8,190 nucleotides of DNA from JAIBJP01 sp035639875 (GTDB lineage: Bacteria > Actinomycetota > Thermoleophilia > Gaiellales > Gaiellaceae): assembly GCA_035639875.1 (NCBI GenBank), contig DASQXE010000162.1, positions 1 to 8,190 on the forward strand, read 5' to 3'. Under the pieces are notes generated by a model, which did no database searches, was not told the origin of the DNA, and saw only the letters and a program-made list of their open reading frames with translations. Below are positions 1 through 5,864 of the stretch, one piece after another. Every line of letters starts with the position of its first letter. Position 1 is the first letter of the stretch. The translations under genes and the position numbers were made by a program.

Positions 1-809
1 GGAAGCTCTGGGTTCGAGTAGCCGAGGATCTCGAGCTGCTTCCCACGGACGAGCGCAGATGGGATCTCCGCCGTCGCGCCCGCGGACTGGCCGAGCTGCA
101 CGACTCGTGCCCGCTTCGCGGCGGCATCGAGCGCCGCGACGGCCGGTTCTCCCCAGAGCGGATCGATCACGACCGTCGGCCCGTCTCCGCCGGCCGCCTC
201 GCGGAAGGCACGCGCGAGCTCTCCGGCGCTGAGGTCGACCGTCTCGTGGGCGCCGAGCTCGGCGGCGAGCTCGAGCCTCTCCGGCCGCCGCCCCGCAGCG
301 ACGACGCGTGCTGCACCGGCGAGTTTCGCCGCCTGCACAGCCGCGAGCCCGACAGTCCCCGTCGCGCCCAGCACGAGGACGCGGTCCTCCGGTCCCGTCT
401 TGGCGCGCCACGTGACCGGGAGCCAACCGGCCAGACCAGCCGTTCCGCAGGCGCCGGCGAGCTCGGGGCTGACGCCGTCCGGTAGCGGGAACATGACCTC
501 CTCCCCGACCACGGCCAGCTCGGCGAGCGTCCCGTCGCGCTTGCGGCCGAGGCCGTCGCCGGAGAAGTAGAAAAGCGATCCGGCTTCGAGCGAGTCCGAC
601 TCGAGGGCGCGGCCGACTCCCTCCGAGCCCGGGATGTACGGCGTGTCAGGAGAACCGCCGTAAAAGCGCCCGGTCGCTGTTGCGATGTCGATCGGGTTGA
701 GCGGGACGGCGACCGGTGCGACCAGGGCCTGGCCCGACTCGCGTCGCGGCTCATCGACCTCGGCCAGGACGGGCGGCTGTCCGAGTTCTTCGATCCGGGC
801 GGCCCGCAT
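1..809 (-). CDS. Quinone oxidoreductase-like MDR protein (zinc-independent alcohol dehydrogenase family), C-terminus cut by window edge
   Basis: The minus frame is open from an ATG at 809 to the left edge, giving 269 codons. The family is usually about 310-340 residues, so roughly the last 50 are missing. The N-terminal half is a GroES-like domain with NPIDIATATGRFYGG (about 38-52) and PYIPGSEGVGRALE (57-70). A Rossmann fold follows, with RVLVLGATGTVGLAAVQAAK at 143-162, whose GATGTVG is the NAD(P)H-binding turn, and a basic AAGRRPERL after beta-2 (171-179) that would favour NADPH. I see no catalytic or structural zinc cysteines, which fits the quinone oxidoreductase branch of the MDR superfamily. 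The substrate cannot be predicted. The ATG shares one base with the stop of the upstream SDR gene (TGATG), so it is probably translated by coupling and is the third gene of the operon. The family call is firm; the exact reaction is not. Confidence 0.88.
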   Translation of the reverse strand, partial: MRAARIEELGQPPVLAEVDEPRRESGQALVAPVAVPLNPIDIATATGRFYGGSPDTPYIPGSEGVGRALESDSLEAGSLFYFSGDGLGRKRDGTLAELAVVGEEVMFPLPDGVSPELAGACGTAGLAGWLPVTWRAKTGPEDRVLVLGATGTVGLAAVQAAKLAGAARVVAAGRRPERLELAAELGAHETVDLSAGELARAFREAAGGDGPTVVIDPLWGEPAVAALDAAAKRARVVQLGQSAGATAEIPSALVRGKQLEILGYSNPEL

Positions 810-1585
810 CACGCGTGAAGTAGCCGGCCCTCCATCCCGCCCGCGACGAGGACGACCTGTCCGGTGACGTGGCCCGAGAGCTCGTCGGATGCTAGGACGA
901 CGACCTGGCGCGCGACGTCCTCCACCTCGGCCGCTTTGCGCAGCGCCATTGTTCGCATAGCGCGCTCGAGAACGCTCGGATCGTCGAGCGTCGATCGCGT
1001 CATCGGCGACACCGTCCAACCAGGACAAACGGCGTTGACGCGGGCGCGCGGAGCGATCCTGACTATCTCGTTCTTCAAGCTCAGCAAGAGCCCGTGGACG
1101 ATTGCCGATTTCGCCGAGGCGTAATCCGCATGCCCGGCCTCCCCGAAGATGCCGGCCGTGGAGCCGACGAGAACGAGACTGCCATGACCGGTTCGCTCCA
1201 CCTCGCGGAGAAAGCCGCGCGCGGTCAGGAAGGTGAGCGTCAAGTTCGCGCGCAGCGTCTCTTCCCAGCGCCCGAGCGGAAGCTCCCATACCGGTACGTC
1301 CTCTTCCGGCCACGCGCCCGCAACGGCGGCGCAGACATCGAGGCCGCCGAGCTCAGCACGTGCGTCCGCAAAGAGCCGGTCGGCTTCGTCCTCCTGCGTC
1401 AGGTCGGCTGCGACGGCCAGCGCGTCTGAGAGCTCGGCGGCAAGAGCCTCGGCGCGCTTGCGCCTGCGGTGGTACTGAAGGACGAGCCGGCAGCCCTCGG
1501 CGGCGAAGGCGCGGGCGCAGGCGCCCCCGATCCCGCCTGACGCGCCCGTGACGAGCACACGCTTGCCCGCGAGCCCCGTATCCAT
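809..1585 (-). CDS. Short-chain dehydrogenase/reductase (SDR, FabG-like)
   Basis: This is a 258-residue classical SDR, the usual length for the family. It has the cofactor motif TGASGGIG at 13-20, the beta-4 region with AVAG (87-90) in place of the usual NNAG, N114 in helix 4, and the catalytic set S142, Y155 and K159 (GSTAGIFG and YASAK). PGWTVSPMT follows, then a C-terminal strand with GQVVLVAGGMEG. It should be an NAD(P)H-dependent oxidoreductase of small carbonyl or alcohol substrates in the cytoplasm. The basic residues after beta-2 (YHRRRKR, 38-44) suggest NADPH. The open frame extends upstream to 1795, but that part does not look like protein and overlaps a better small gene. I therefore start at ATG 1585, which places TGASGGIG at the standard distance. 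It overlaps both neighbours by one base (TGATG) and is the middle gene of a coupled operon. The specific substrate is unknown. Confidence 0.9.
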   Translation of the reverse strand: MDTGLAGKRVLVTGASGGIGGACARAFAAEGCRLVLQYHRRRKRAEALAAELSDALAVAADLTQEDEADRLFADARAELGGLDVCAAVAGAWPEEDVPVWELPLGRWEETLRANLTLTFLTARGFLREVERTGHGSLVLVGSTAGIFGEAGHADYASAKSAIVHGLLLSLKNEIVRIAPRARVNAVCPGWTVSPMTRSTLDDPSVLERAMRTMALRKAAEVEDVARQVVVLASDELSGHVTGQVVLVAGGMEGRLLHA

Positions 1586-1710
1586 CAGGTGAGGCTCAAG
1601 CCAAGCGGAACTCCGACCAGCACGAGGAGAATTGCGCCGACGGCCACGAACGCCCAGGGATTGAGCGGAGCCACGTTGTCCTCGTCCCAGCGCGTCCGCA
1701 CCCTGCGCAT
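1585..1710 (-). CDS. Small single-span membrane peptide (41 aa), unrecognised
   Basis: This is a short ORF heading the SDR operon. ATG 1710 opens 41 codons ending in a TGA that shares one base with the SDR ATG (TGATG). The peptide has a charged N-terminus (MRRVRTRWDEDN), a short linker (VAPLNPW) and one hydrophobic segment at about 19-41 (FVAVGAILLVLVGVPLGLSL). It would sit in the membrane, most likely with the basic end in the cytoplasm. Three things support it: the topology, the exact coupling to SDR, and a TACGCT hexamer 7 nt before the ATG. An in-frame TGA lies about 30 nt upstream, so a longer ATG-initiated version is excluded. There is no Shine-Dalgarno. I recognise no family. It may recruit or regulate the downstream enzymes, or simply serve as a translated leader; that is speculation. 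Confidence 0.68.
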   Translation of the reverse strand: MRRVRTRWDEDNVAPLNPWAFVAVGAILLVLVGVPLGLSLT

Positions 1711-1772
1711 GGGCGGCAGCGTACCGAGAACGTGTTTTCAAATCGTATAGCCGTGCATCAAAAGGTCCATCC
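1711..1772. promoter_or_regulatory. Divergent promoter region between the membrane-peptide/SDR operon and the LysM gene
   Basis: This is the only stretch available for promoters of both flanking transcription units. On the minus strand, TACGCT at 1718-1723 lies 7 nt before the peptide ATG and would place the transcript start at or next to the start codon. On the plus strand, TATAGC at 1746-1751 is the best -10 candidate for the LysM gene and leaves a short leader carrying AAAAGG at 1760-1765. I find no convincing -35 box on either strand. The divergent arrangement is clear; the exact boxes are inference. Confidence 0.4.
1718..1723 (-). promoter_or_regulatory. Putative leaderless -10 box (TACGCT) of the membrane-peptide/SDR operon
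   Basis: TACGCT matches TANNNT and ends 7 nt before the ATG at 1710. No Shine-Dalgarno is present between them. The same geometry recurs at three other starts in this window. Confidence 0.42.
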
Positions 1773-2096
1773 ATGGCGACGGTCGATCCCGGCATCCGTG
1801 GCAGCGAGCTCCATCTCTTCCTACGCCGCTCGACGCGGCTCGGCGCCCTTGCTGCCTACGTGACTGCGCTGATCATGGGTTTCGTGGCTGTACGTCCCGC
1901 GTTTCAGCACGAACCCGCCGCGCCGGTGGTCAGGACGCCGGCGCCGGCGCCCCGGCAGGTGGATGCAATCCGCAAGGGTGAATCCGTAGCGACCTTTGCC
2001 GCTCGCCACGGGCTCGATCTCGGCGAGCTCCTGGCGCTGAACCCACGAGTGGACTCGCTGTCCCTCCGGCCCGGCACCAAGCTCCGCATAGGCTAG
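1773..2096 (+). CDS. Membrane-anchored LysM-domain protein
   Basis: This 107-residue protein has a short cytoplasmic N-terminus with basic residues (LRRSTR, 17-22) and one membrane segment at about 23-40 (LGALAAYVTALIMGFVAV). An Ala/Pro-rich linker (47-60) follows, then a single C-terminal LysM domain at about 63-107 with the family's GESVATFAARHGLDLGEL core, LNPRVDS and the closing LRPGTKLRIG. LysM domains bind N-acetylglucosamine-containing glycans, mainly peptidoglycan, so the protein should be anchored in the membrane with the LysM facing the wall. I see no catalytic domain. The ATG at 1773 has a good Shine-Dalgarno (AAAAGG, 7 nt spacing), unlike its neighbours. The stop lies 19 nt before the next gene on the same strand. 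Actinobacteria often carry a similar small LysM protein near lexA, but that context is not seen here. Confidence 0.85.
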   Translation: MATVDPGIRGSELHLFLRRSTRLGALAAYVTALIMGFVAVRPAFQHEPAAPVVRTPAPAPRQVDAIRKGESVATFAARHGLDLGELLALNPRVDSLSLRPGTKLRIG

Positions 2097-2103
2097 CCGC
2101 GAC

Positions 2104-2109
2104 TACCAT
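2104..2109 (+). promoter_or_regulatory. Putative leaderless -10 box (TACCAT) of the propeller lipoprotein gene
   Basis: TACCAT lies in the 19-nt gap after the LysM stop and ends 6 nt before the GTG at 2116. There is no Shine-Dalgarno, so transcription probably starts at or very near the GTG. This would make the gene independent of LysM transcription. No clear -35 is visible. Confidence 0.42.
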
Positions 2110-2115
2110 CGCGGC

Positions 2116-3576
2116 GTGGCGCTCGTTCGCTTCATGGGAGCCGCCGCCGTCCTCCTCGCGCTCGCCGCTGCCTGCGACCGCGGGAAATCGAGCGCGCCGA
2201 CGACGGCCCCATCGACGACCGAGGCGCCGCCGACCACGACGGAGGCACCGCCGTCGGCGAGCGCCGGCTGGACACGTTTCGGATACGACGCCGCCCGCAG
2301 CAACGTGTTCCCCGGCAAGACCGGCATCACGGCCGAGAACGTCGGCCGCTTGAAGCGGCACCAGGTGCAGTTGCCCGGAACAGCCGATTCCTCGGCGGTC
2401 TTCGTCCCGCCCAGCCTGTTCGTCCTCACAACCTCGTATGGGAAAGCGGTCGCCGTCGACGCCTCCAGCGGGAAGATCCGCTGGACGTTCGTTCCCGACG
2501 GCATCGCGGGCTGGGAAGGGACGAGCCAGATCACGCAATCGAGCCCCGTCGCGGACCCTGAAAACGGGTTCCTGTACTCGTACTCCCCCGACGGCCGCGT
2601 GCACAAGCTGCGCCTGGAGGACGGCCGGGAGATCCTCTCAGGCGGCTGGCCCGCGAGCGTGACGCGTGATCCCGCGCACGAGAAGTCGGCGCCGCCGCTC
2701 AACCTCTCGCGCGGGCTCGTCCTGGTCGCGACGGGCGGGTACCTTGGCGACGCCCCGCCGTACCAGGGCCACGTGGTCGCAATCGACGCCGACTCCGGCC
2801 GGATCGTCAACGTCTTCAACACGCTCTGCAGCGACCGCGAAGGAATCCTCGATCCGTCTTCCTGCGAGGAGAGCGGCTCGGCCATCTGGGGGCGCGGCGG
2901 CGTGGTCGTCGTGCCGGGAAGAGGCAACCTGCTCGTGTCGACGGGGAACGCCGACTGGAACGGGAAGACGAACTGGGGCGACAGCGTGCTCGAGCTCTCT
3001 CCCGATGCCGGCGACCCGATCGCGAGCTACACACCCGAGAACGAGGCCGACCTCGACGCCGGCGACGCCGACCTCGCAAGCGCCTCACCCGCCTTCGTGC
3101 CGCCTCACTACGCGGTGCAAGGCGGCAAGGACGGGGTCCTGCGCGTGCTCGATCTGTCGACGCTGCCGCTGGGCGAGAAGGGTCATGAGGCGAGCGTCGC
3201 GCACGCGCCGGGCGACACCGGCGTGTTCACCGCTCCGGCAGTCTGGGAGAACGGAACAACCACGTGGGTCTTCGTCGCCAACTCGGCGGGAACGGCGGGC
3301 TACCTCTTCCGTGACGCGAAGCTCGACCAGCAATGGGAAAACGACTCCGCCGGGACGAGCCCGGTGCTCGCCGGCGGGCTCCTCTACGTCTACGACCCGA
3401 GCGGCGGCGGGCTCAACGTGTACGACCCCGAGTCAGGGCACCGGCTGGCGAACCTGCCCGCAGGTCCGGGACACTGGTCGAGCCCGATCGTGATCGACGG
3501 CCGCATCGCGCTTCCCGAGGGGAGTGCAAACGACCACCGCACGGACGGCGTCCTCAACATCTACTCGCTGCCGTAG
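2116..3576 (+). CDS. PQQ-type beta-propeller lipoprotein
   Basis: This 486-residue protein starts with a lipoprotein signal peptide (R5, hydrophobic 8-19, lipobox LAAAC with the lipidated cysteine at 20). A Ser/Thr/Pro-rich linker follows at 21-50, containing a near-repeat of TTEAPP. The rest is a beta-propeller of PQQ-like repeats, starting with WTRFGYDAARSN (52-63), an opening typical of quinoprotein dehydrogenase-like and BamB-like propellers. Blades are visible as GKAVAVDASSGKIRWTF, GHVVAIDADSGRIVNVF, GVLRVLDLSTLP, GGLNVYDPESGHRL and GVLNIYSLP. CSDREGILDPSSC could form a disulfide. Without structural comparison I cannot tell whether it binds PQQ as an enzyme or is a binding scaffold. It should sit on the outer face of the membrane. 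I chose the GTG because it supplies the basic n-region; the alternative ATG at 2134 would leave none. No Shine-Dalgarno is present. Confidence 0.88.
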   Translation: MALVRFMGAAAVLLALAAACDRGKSSAPTTAPSTTEAPPTTTEAPPSASAGWTRFGYDAARSNVFPGKTGITAENVGRLKRHQVQLPGTADSSAVFVPPSLFVLTTSYGKAVAVDASSGKIRWTFVPDGIAGWEGTSQITQSSPVADPENGFLYSYSPDGRVHKLRLEDGREILSGGWPASVTRDPAHEKSAPPLNLSRGLVLVATGGYLGDAPPYQGHVVAIDADSGRIVNVFNTLCSDREGILDPSSCEESGSAIWGRGGVVVVPGRGNLLVSTGNADWNGKTNWGDSVLELSPDAGDPIASYTPENEADLDAGDADLASASPAFVPPHYAVQGGKDGVLRVLDLSTLPLGEKGHEASVAHAPGDTGVFTAPAVWENGTTTWVFVANSAGTAGYLFRDAKLDQQWENDSAGTSPVLAGGLLYVYDPSGGGLNVYDPESGHRLANLPAGPGHWSSPIVIDGRIALPEGSANDHRTDGVLNIYSLP

Positions 3577-3611
3577 CGTGTCAAGAACGCGTGCGCGGGG
3601 ATCAACGGAGC

Positions 3612-3755
3612 ATGGACGAACCGTTCGAAGACGCGGAACAGCCCCGCAAGGACACGGGCCCCGATCCCCTCGCCGGCGAGGGCAGTGGCGACGAAGAGAG
3701 CGACTACGAGAGCGAGCGCGAAGCCGAAGAAGACGTCCTCGGCGAGGAGAGCTAG
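3612..3755 (+). CDS. Small highly acidic protein (47 aa), unrecognised
   Basis: ATG 3612 opens 47 codons ending at TAG 3753-3755, 35 nt after the propeller gene and on the same strand. The protein has 20 acidic residues (7 Asp, 13 Glu) against 3 basic ones. It has no cysteine or hydrophobic stretch, and is probably disordered. GGGGA about 9 nt upstream, or GGAG placed too close, could serve as ribosome-binding site. Its 3' end overlaps the convergent nitronate monooxygenase remnant by 4 nt. Composition resembles Pup, but the required C-terminal Gly-Gly-Gln/Glu is missing. The codon pattern is plausible for a real gene, but the same acidic bias can arise by chance from GA-rich DNA, so I am only moderately confident. 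Confidence 0.55.
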   Translation: MDEPFEDAEQPRKDTGPDPLAGEGSGDEESDYESEREAEEDVLGEES

Positions 3756-4456
3756 GCCGCGGCCAGCGCCTCGCCGTCGAGCACGAGGTCGCGCACGATT
3801 TCGCCCGCTGGCTTGATGTCGTCGATCACGGCGACCGATTCCGCCTGCCCCAGAGCGGCGCGTAGTCGATGTCGCCGTCGAATTCAGGAGTCGGGACTCC
3901 GGTCGCGTAGCGCGGCCAGTCGGCCATCTCGCCGTCCCCGACCAAGCGCCGACCGATTGGAGTCCCTTCACCGGGTCGTTCGCCCTCCGGAGGCCGCCCG
4001 GCGGCGTCCCACTCTTCGAAGACCTTGTTGCGGATGACCCGCTGTGGCGCAGGCGGAGGCCAAAACACCGTAAACAGCTCCCCGTAGAACAGGTCCTCGG
4101 GACCGCTCTCGACGATCCGCTGCTTGTAGCGAGGATGTGCTGAAGCCTCGTCGCTGGCGATGAAGCGCGTCCCGAGCGAGACGCCCTGCGCGCCGAGCCC
4201 GAGCGCGCGAGCCAATCCACCCCCGTCGCCGATGCCGCCCAACGCGAGGAACCGGAAAGCGGCCCGACGGCTTCTACCACGCCGGGCAAGAGCTCCCAAA
4301 TGGAAGTGGTGCCACGTACGTGGCCGCCGCGGCGGCCGCTCTCCCCTCATCGACCGAGCCCACTTGGACAAGCACTCGTAGACCAGCGCGGTGGGCTTCG
4401 TCCAGGAATGACTCGGGCGGGCGCCAGAAGAGAACGAGAGTACGTAGGCGGCTCAC
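3752..4456 (-). pseudogene. Nitronate monooxygenase (2-nitropropane dioxygenase family) remnant: N-terminally truncated, internally deleted and frameshifted
   Basis: Four pieces of one TIM-barrel protein appear in order but in different frames. Piece A starts at GTG 4456 with VLFWRPPESFLDEAHRAGLR and VLVQVGSVDEGRAAAA. Piece B (from 4325) reads GGHVRGTTSIWELLPGVVEA and VGPL. Piece C (from 4257 to about 3850) contains LALGGIGDGGGLARALGLGA, QGVSLGTRFIASDEA and PRYKQRIV. Piece D (to TAG 3752) reads GQAESVAVIDDIKPAGEIV. This is the order of the FMN-dependent nitronate monooxygenase family, including its GG phosphate-binding loop. The first 90-110 residues are absent, the usual AQGxEAGG segment is deleted between A and B, and frame changes occur near 4325-4340, 4257 and 3850. 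No functional enzyme can be made. The GTG overlaps the upstream gene's TGA (GTGA), probably by accident of the truncation. An intact copy may exist elsewhere in the genome. Confidence 0.85.
4311..4337. repeat. Two adjoining perfect palindromes at the deletion junction of the pseudogene
   Basis: GCCACGTACGTGGC (4311-4324) and GGCCGCCGCGGCGGCC (4322-4337) are both perfect inverted repeats and share three bases. They sit where pieces A and B of the nitronate monooxygenase remnant meet and where the conserved AQGxEA segment is missing. Such palindromes can form cruciforms or hairpins and favour replication-slippage deletions; that link is inference. Confidence 0.6.
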
Positions 4457-5088
4457 GCGCCGTTGAAGCGGCGCAGGCCGTGCCAGATATCGGCGTCCTT
4501 GAAGTCGAAGTACTTCGTGCGCTCGACCGCGATCTCACCGCCGTCCAGCAAGCGCCCGGGGATCGAGCCCTTGTGCAGCCGCACCTCGTGGTAGTGGCCG
4601 GGCGAGAGCCGAACGGCGCGGCGGTGAACCTCGTCCCGGTACCAAGCTTCGGGGACGTCGGGCGTCGAGAAAAGGATGAGGTTGCCGTACTCCCCTTTCA
4701 CGAGCTCGACGTCGTAGTAGCTCAGGAGCCCGGCCGCGCCGTACCGTCCCATCCGCTCGACGAGCTCGTCCTCCAGCCCGAAGAGGACGGTGTGGTCGAC
4801 GTCGTCGCGTGGCCGGCCGAAGAACCCGATCGCTGTCAGATCCGACGATTCGAGCAGCCGCCGCGTGCTCGGTACCACGAGGAGATGGCGCCTGCCTTCG
4901 TCGTCGTACTCGCGGATCACGGCCTGCCGCAGCGCCTGGGAGCCCGCCTCCGCCCACGCCTTCCCGAAGTCGCGCTCGTGCTCGAGCATCGTGCGCATGA
5001 CGTCGACCTCGCGCTCTGTGTTCTCGGGATCGGTGAAAGGCCGCTCGGAGAGGACGTCGTCAGGACCGAGAACAGTCTCGTACTGCAT
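4453..5088 (-). CDS. Uncharacterised 211-aa protein
   Basis: ATG 5088 opens 211 residues with good codon usage; I do not recognise the family. It is soluble, with no signal peptide, membrane segment or cysteine. Regions that look structured are an acidic N-terminus (GPDDVLSERPFTDPENTERE), a long helix (VDVMRTMLEHERDFGKAW), strands around RRHLLVVPSTRR, GLLSYYDVELVKGEYGNLIL and FSTPDVPEAWYRDEVHRRA. A His/Tyr-rich part follows, SPGHYHEVRLHKGSIPG (about 168-184), then VERTKYFDFKD near the end. The paired YYDVELV and GNLILFS strands would fit an alpha/beta-barrel-type domain, but that is a guess. The frame is open upstream to 5211, but that part is Arg/Ser-rich and unlikely. TATCCT ends 7 nt before the ATG and no Shine-Dalgarno is seen, so the gene is probably leaderless. 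It is followed directly by the nitronate monooxygenase remnant. Confidence 0.8.
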   Translation of the reverse strand: MQYETVLGPDDVLSERPFTDPENTEREVDVMRTMLEHERDFGKAWAEAGSQALRQAVIREYDDEGRRHLLVVPSTRRLLESSDLTAIGFFGRPRDDVDHTVLFGLEDELVERMGRYGAAGLLSYYDVELVKGEYGNLILFSTPDVPEAWYRDEVHRRAVRLSPGHYHEVRLHKGSIPGRLLDGGEIAVERTKYFDFKDADIWHGLRRFNGA

Positions 5089-5095
5089 GGGACGC

Positions 5096-5123
5096 AGGAT
5101 ATGCCAGCGCCTCCGCGCCGCAA
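5096..5123 (-). promoter_or_regulatory. Putative leaderless promoter of the 211-aa gene (TTGCGG - 16 nt - TATCCT)
   Basis: TATCCT (5096-5101) ends 7 nt before the ATG at 5088, and TTGCGG (5118-5123) lies 16 nt further upstream. This is the most complete -35/-10 pair in the window. No ribosome-binding site separates it from the start codon. Confidence 0.5.
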
Positions 5124-5182
5124 GCAAGAAGAAAGTGGGCCGGGCACAGATCGAAACCCGCAGGCGTGCTTGGCCGCACCTC

Positions 5183-5198
5183 CCGGAAGAACTTCCGG
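5183..5198. repeat. Perfect dyad CCGGAAG-aa-CTTCCGG, possible operator
   Basis: There are two 7-bp half-sites with a 2-bp centre. The centre is too short for an RNA hairpin loop, so a dimeric DNA-binding protein is the likelier reader. It lies about 60 bp upstream of the -35 candidate of the 211-aa gene and downstream of the GST stop. No regulator is visible in the window. Confidence 0.35.
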
Positions 5199-5225
5199 TA
5201 ACCGCTATCACGCCGAAGGAGCGAG

Positions 5226-5261
5226 CCGCCTCGGTGACGGCTTGGATTGCAGTCGAGGCGG
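5226..5261. terminator. Inverted repeat downstream of the GST gene, possible terminator
   Basis: CCGCCTCG (5226-5233) pairs with CGAGGCGG (5254-5261) across a 20-nt loop, starting 18 nt past the GST stop on the minus strand. There is no T-tract on the minus side, so it is a weak candidate for termination of the GST transcript. On the plus side it is followed by TTTCTCT. Confidence 0.35.
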
Positions 5262-5279
5262 TTTCTCTACTCGTACAAG

Positions 5280-5858
5280 CTAGGCCGTGGTTGCCGCCAC
5301 GACCTCGAGTTCGGCCGCGACTGATCGGCGCTGAGCGAGTCGTGCGAGCCAGGCGCGGAGACTCTCGTGTTCACGCAGATCAATGCCCGCACGCGTCTCC
5401 GCCCGGATGATCCAGGGGACATAGGCGACGTCGGCAAGCGTGAATTGCGAGCCAACGAGGTAGGGGCTCGCCGCGAGGGCGCCATCCAATTTTGCGAGCT
5501 CGGCTTCGAGCGCCTCCGGAGTCTCCCCGTCGAAGACGACTCGGTAATACGGTTGGGCAAGCTCATCGAAGCGCTCGAACCAAAGCCGAACGAGTGCGCG
5601 CTCGGCCGGCTCTGGGGGGAGGAGCGGAGGCTCTGGATAGCTCTCCTCCAGGTATTCCATGATCACGCGCGACTCCGGTAGGACGAAGCCGTCCTCCTCG
5701 AGGACGGGAACCCTGCCGACCGGGTTCTTTTCGTAGAGCCAGGCGGGACGGCTCTCCAGATCTATCTCCACGGTCTCGAAAGAGACCTCTTTCTCCGCAA
5801 GGACGATCCGAACGCGGGCGCAGTAAGGACAGCGGGCCGCGTCGTAAAGCGTGAGCAC
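5280..5858 (-). CDS. Glutathione S-transferase-fold protein with a CPYC active-site motif
   Basis: This 192-residue protein has an N-terminal thioredoxin-like domain (about 1-76). It contains CPYC at 10-13 at the start of helix 1, the cis-proline motif NPVGRVPVL (45-53; V50-P51), and E62-S63 of the glutathione gamma-glutamyl site (LPESRVIMEYLEE). An all-helical C-terminal domain follows, with the N-capping/hydrophobic-staple-like region QFTLADVAYVPW. Length and order match small bacterial GSTs. The CPYC dithiol is glutaredoxin-like, so a thiol-disulfide or deglutathionylation role is as likely as conjugation. It should be cytosolic. The start is GTG at 5858, where LTLYDAARCPYC gives the standard beta-1. 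TAGCAT ends 6 nt before the GTG and no Shine-Dalgarno is seen. It stands about 190 nt from the next gene on the same strand. Confidence 0.87.
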   Translation of the reverse strand: MLTLYDAARCPYCARVRIVLAEKEVSFETVEIDLESRPAWLYEKNPVGRVPVLEEDGFVLPESRVIMEYLEESYPEPPLLPPEPAERALVRLWFERFDELAQPYYRVVFDGETPEALEAELAKLDGALAASPYLVGSQFTLADVAYVPWIIRAETRAGIDLREHESLRAWLARLAQRRSVAAELEVVAATTA

Positions 5859-5864
5859 GTGACC

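Noticed and set aside
1586..1795. N-terminal extension of the SDR to GTG/ATG codons up to 1795
   Set aside because: The extra 70 residues are Arg/Ser-rich, lack family sequence, and overlap the better-supported 41-aa peptide. ATG 1585 gives the standard SDR N-terminus.
2103..3493. Long alternative frames opposite or within the propeller gene
   Set aside because: They are Arg/Ser/Pro-rich shadows produced by GC-biased codons in the real gene, with no motifs.
3612..3755. The acidic 47-aa protein as Pup (prokaryotic ubiquitin-like protein)
   Set aside because: Pup ends in Gly-Gly-Gln or Gly-Gly-Glu and is about 60-70 residues with a conserved C-terminal half. This one ends GEES and has no proteasome or ligase genes nearby.
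5089..5211. N-terminal extension of the 211-aa protein to 5211
   Set aside because: The added residues are Arg/Cys/Ser-rich and would contain the promoter and dyad. ATG 5088 has a -10 box 7 nt upstream.
4300..5283. Long plus-strand frame across the 211-aa gene
   Set aside because: It is the antisense of the 211-aa gene and of the pseudogene. It has no start signals or recognisable domain.
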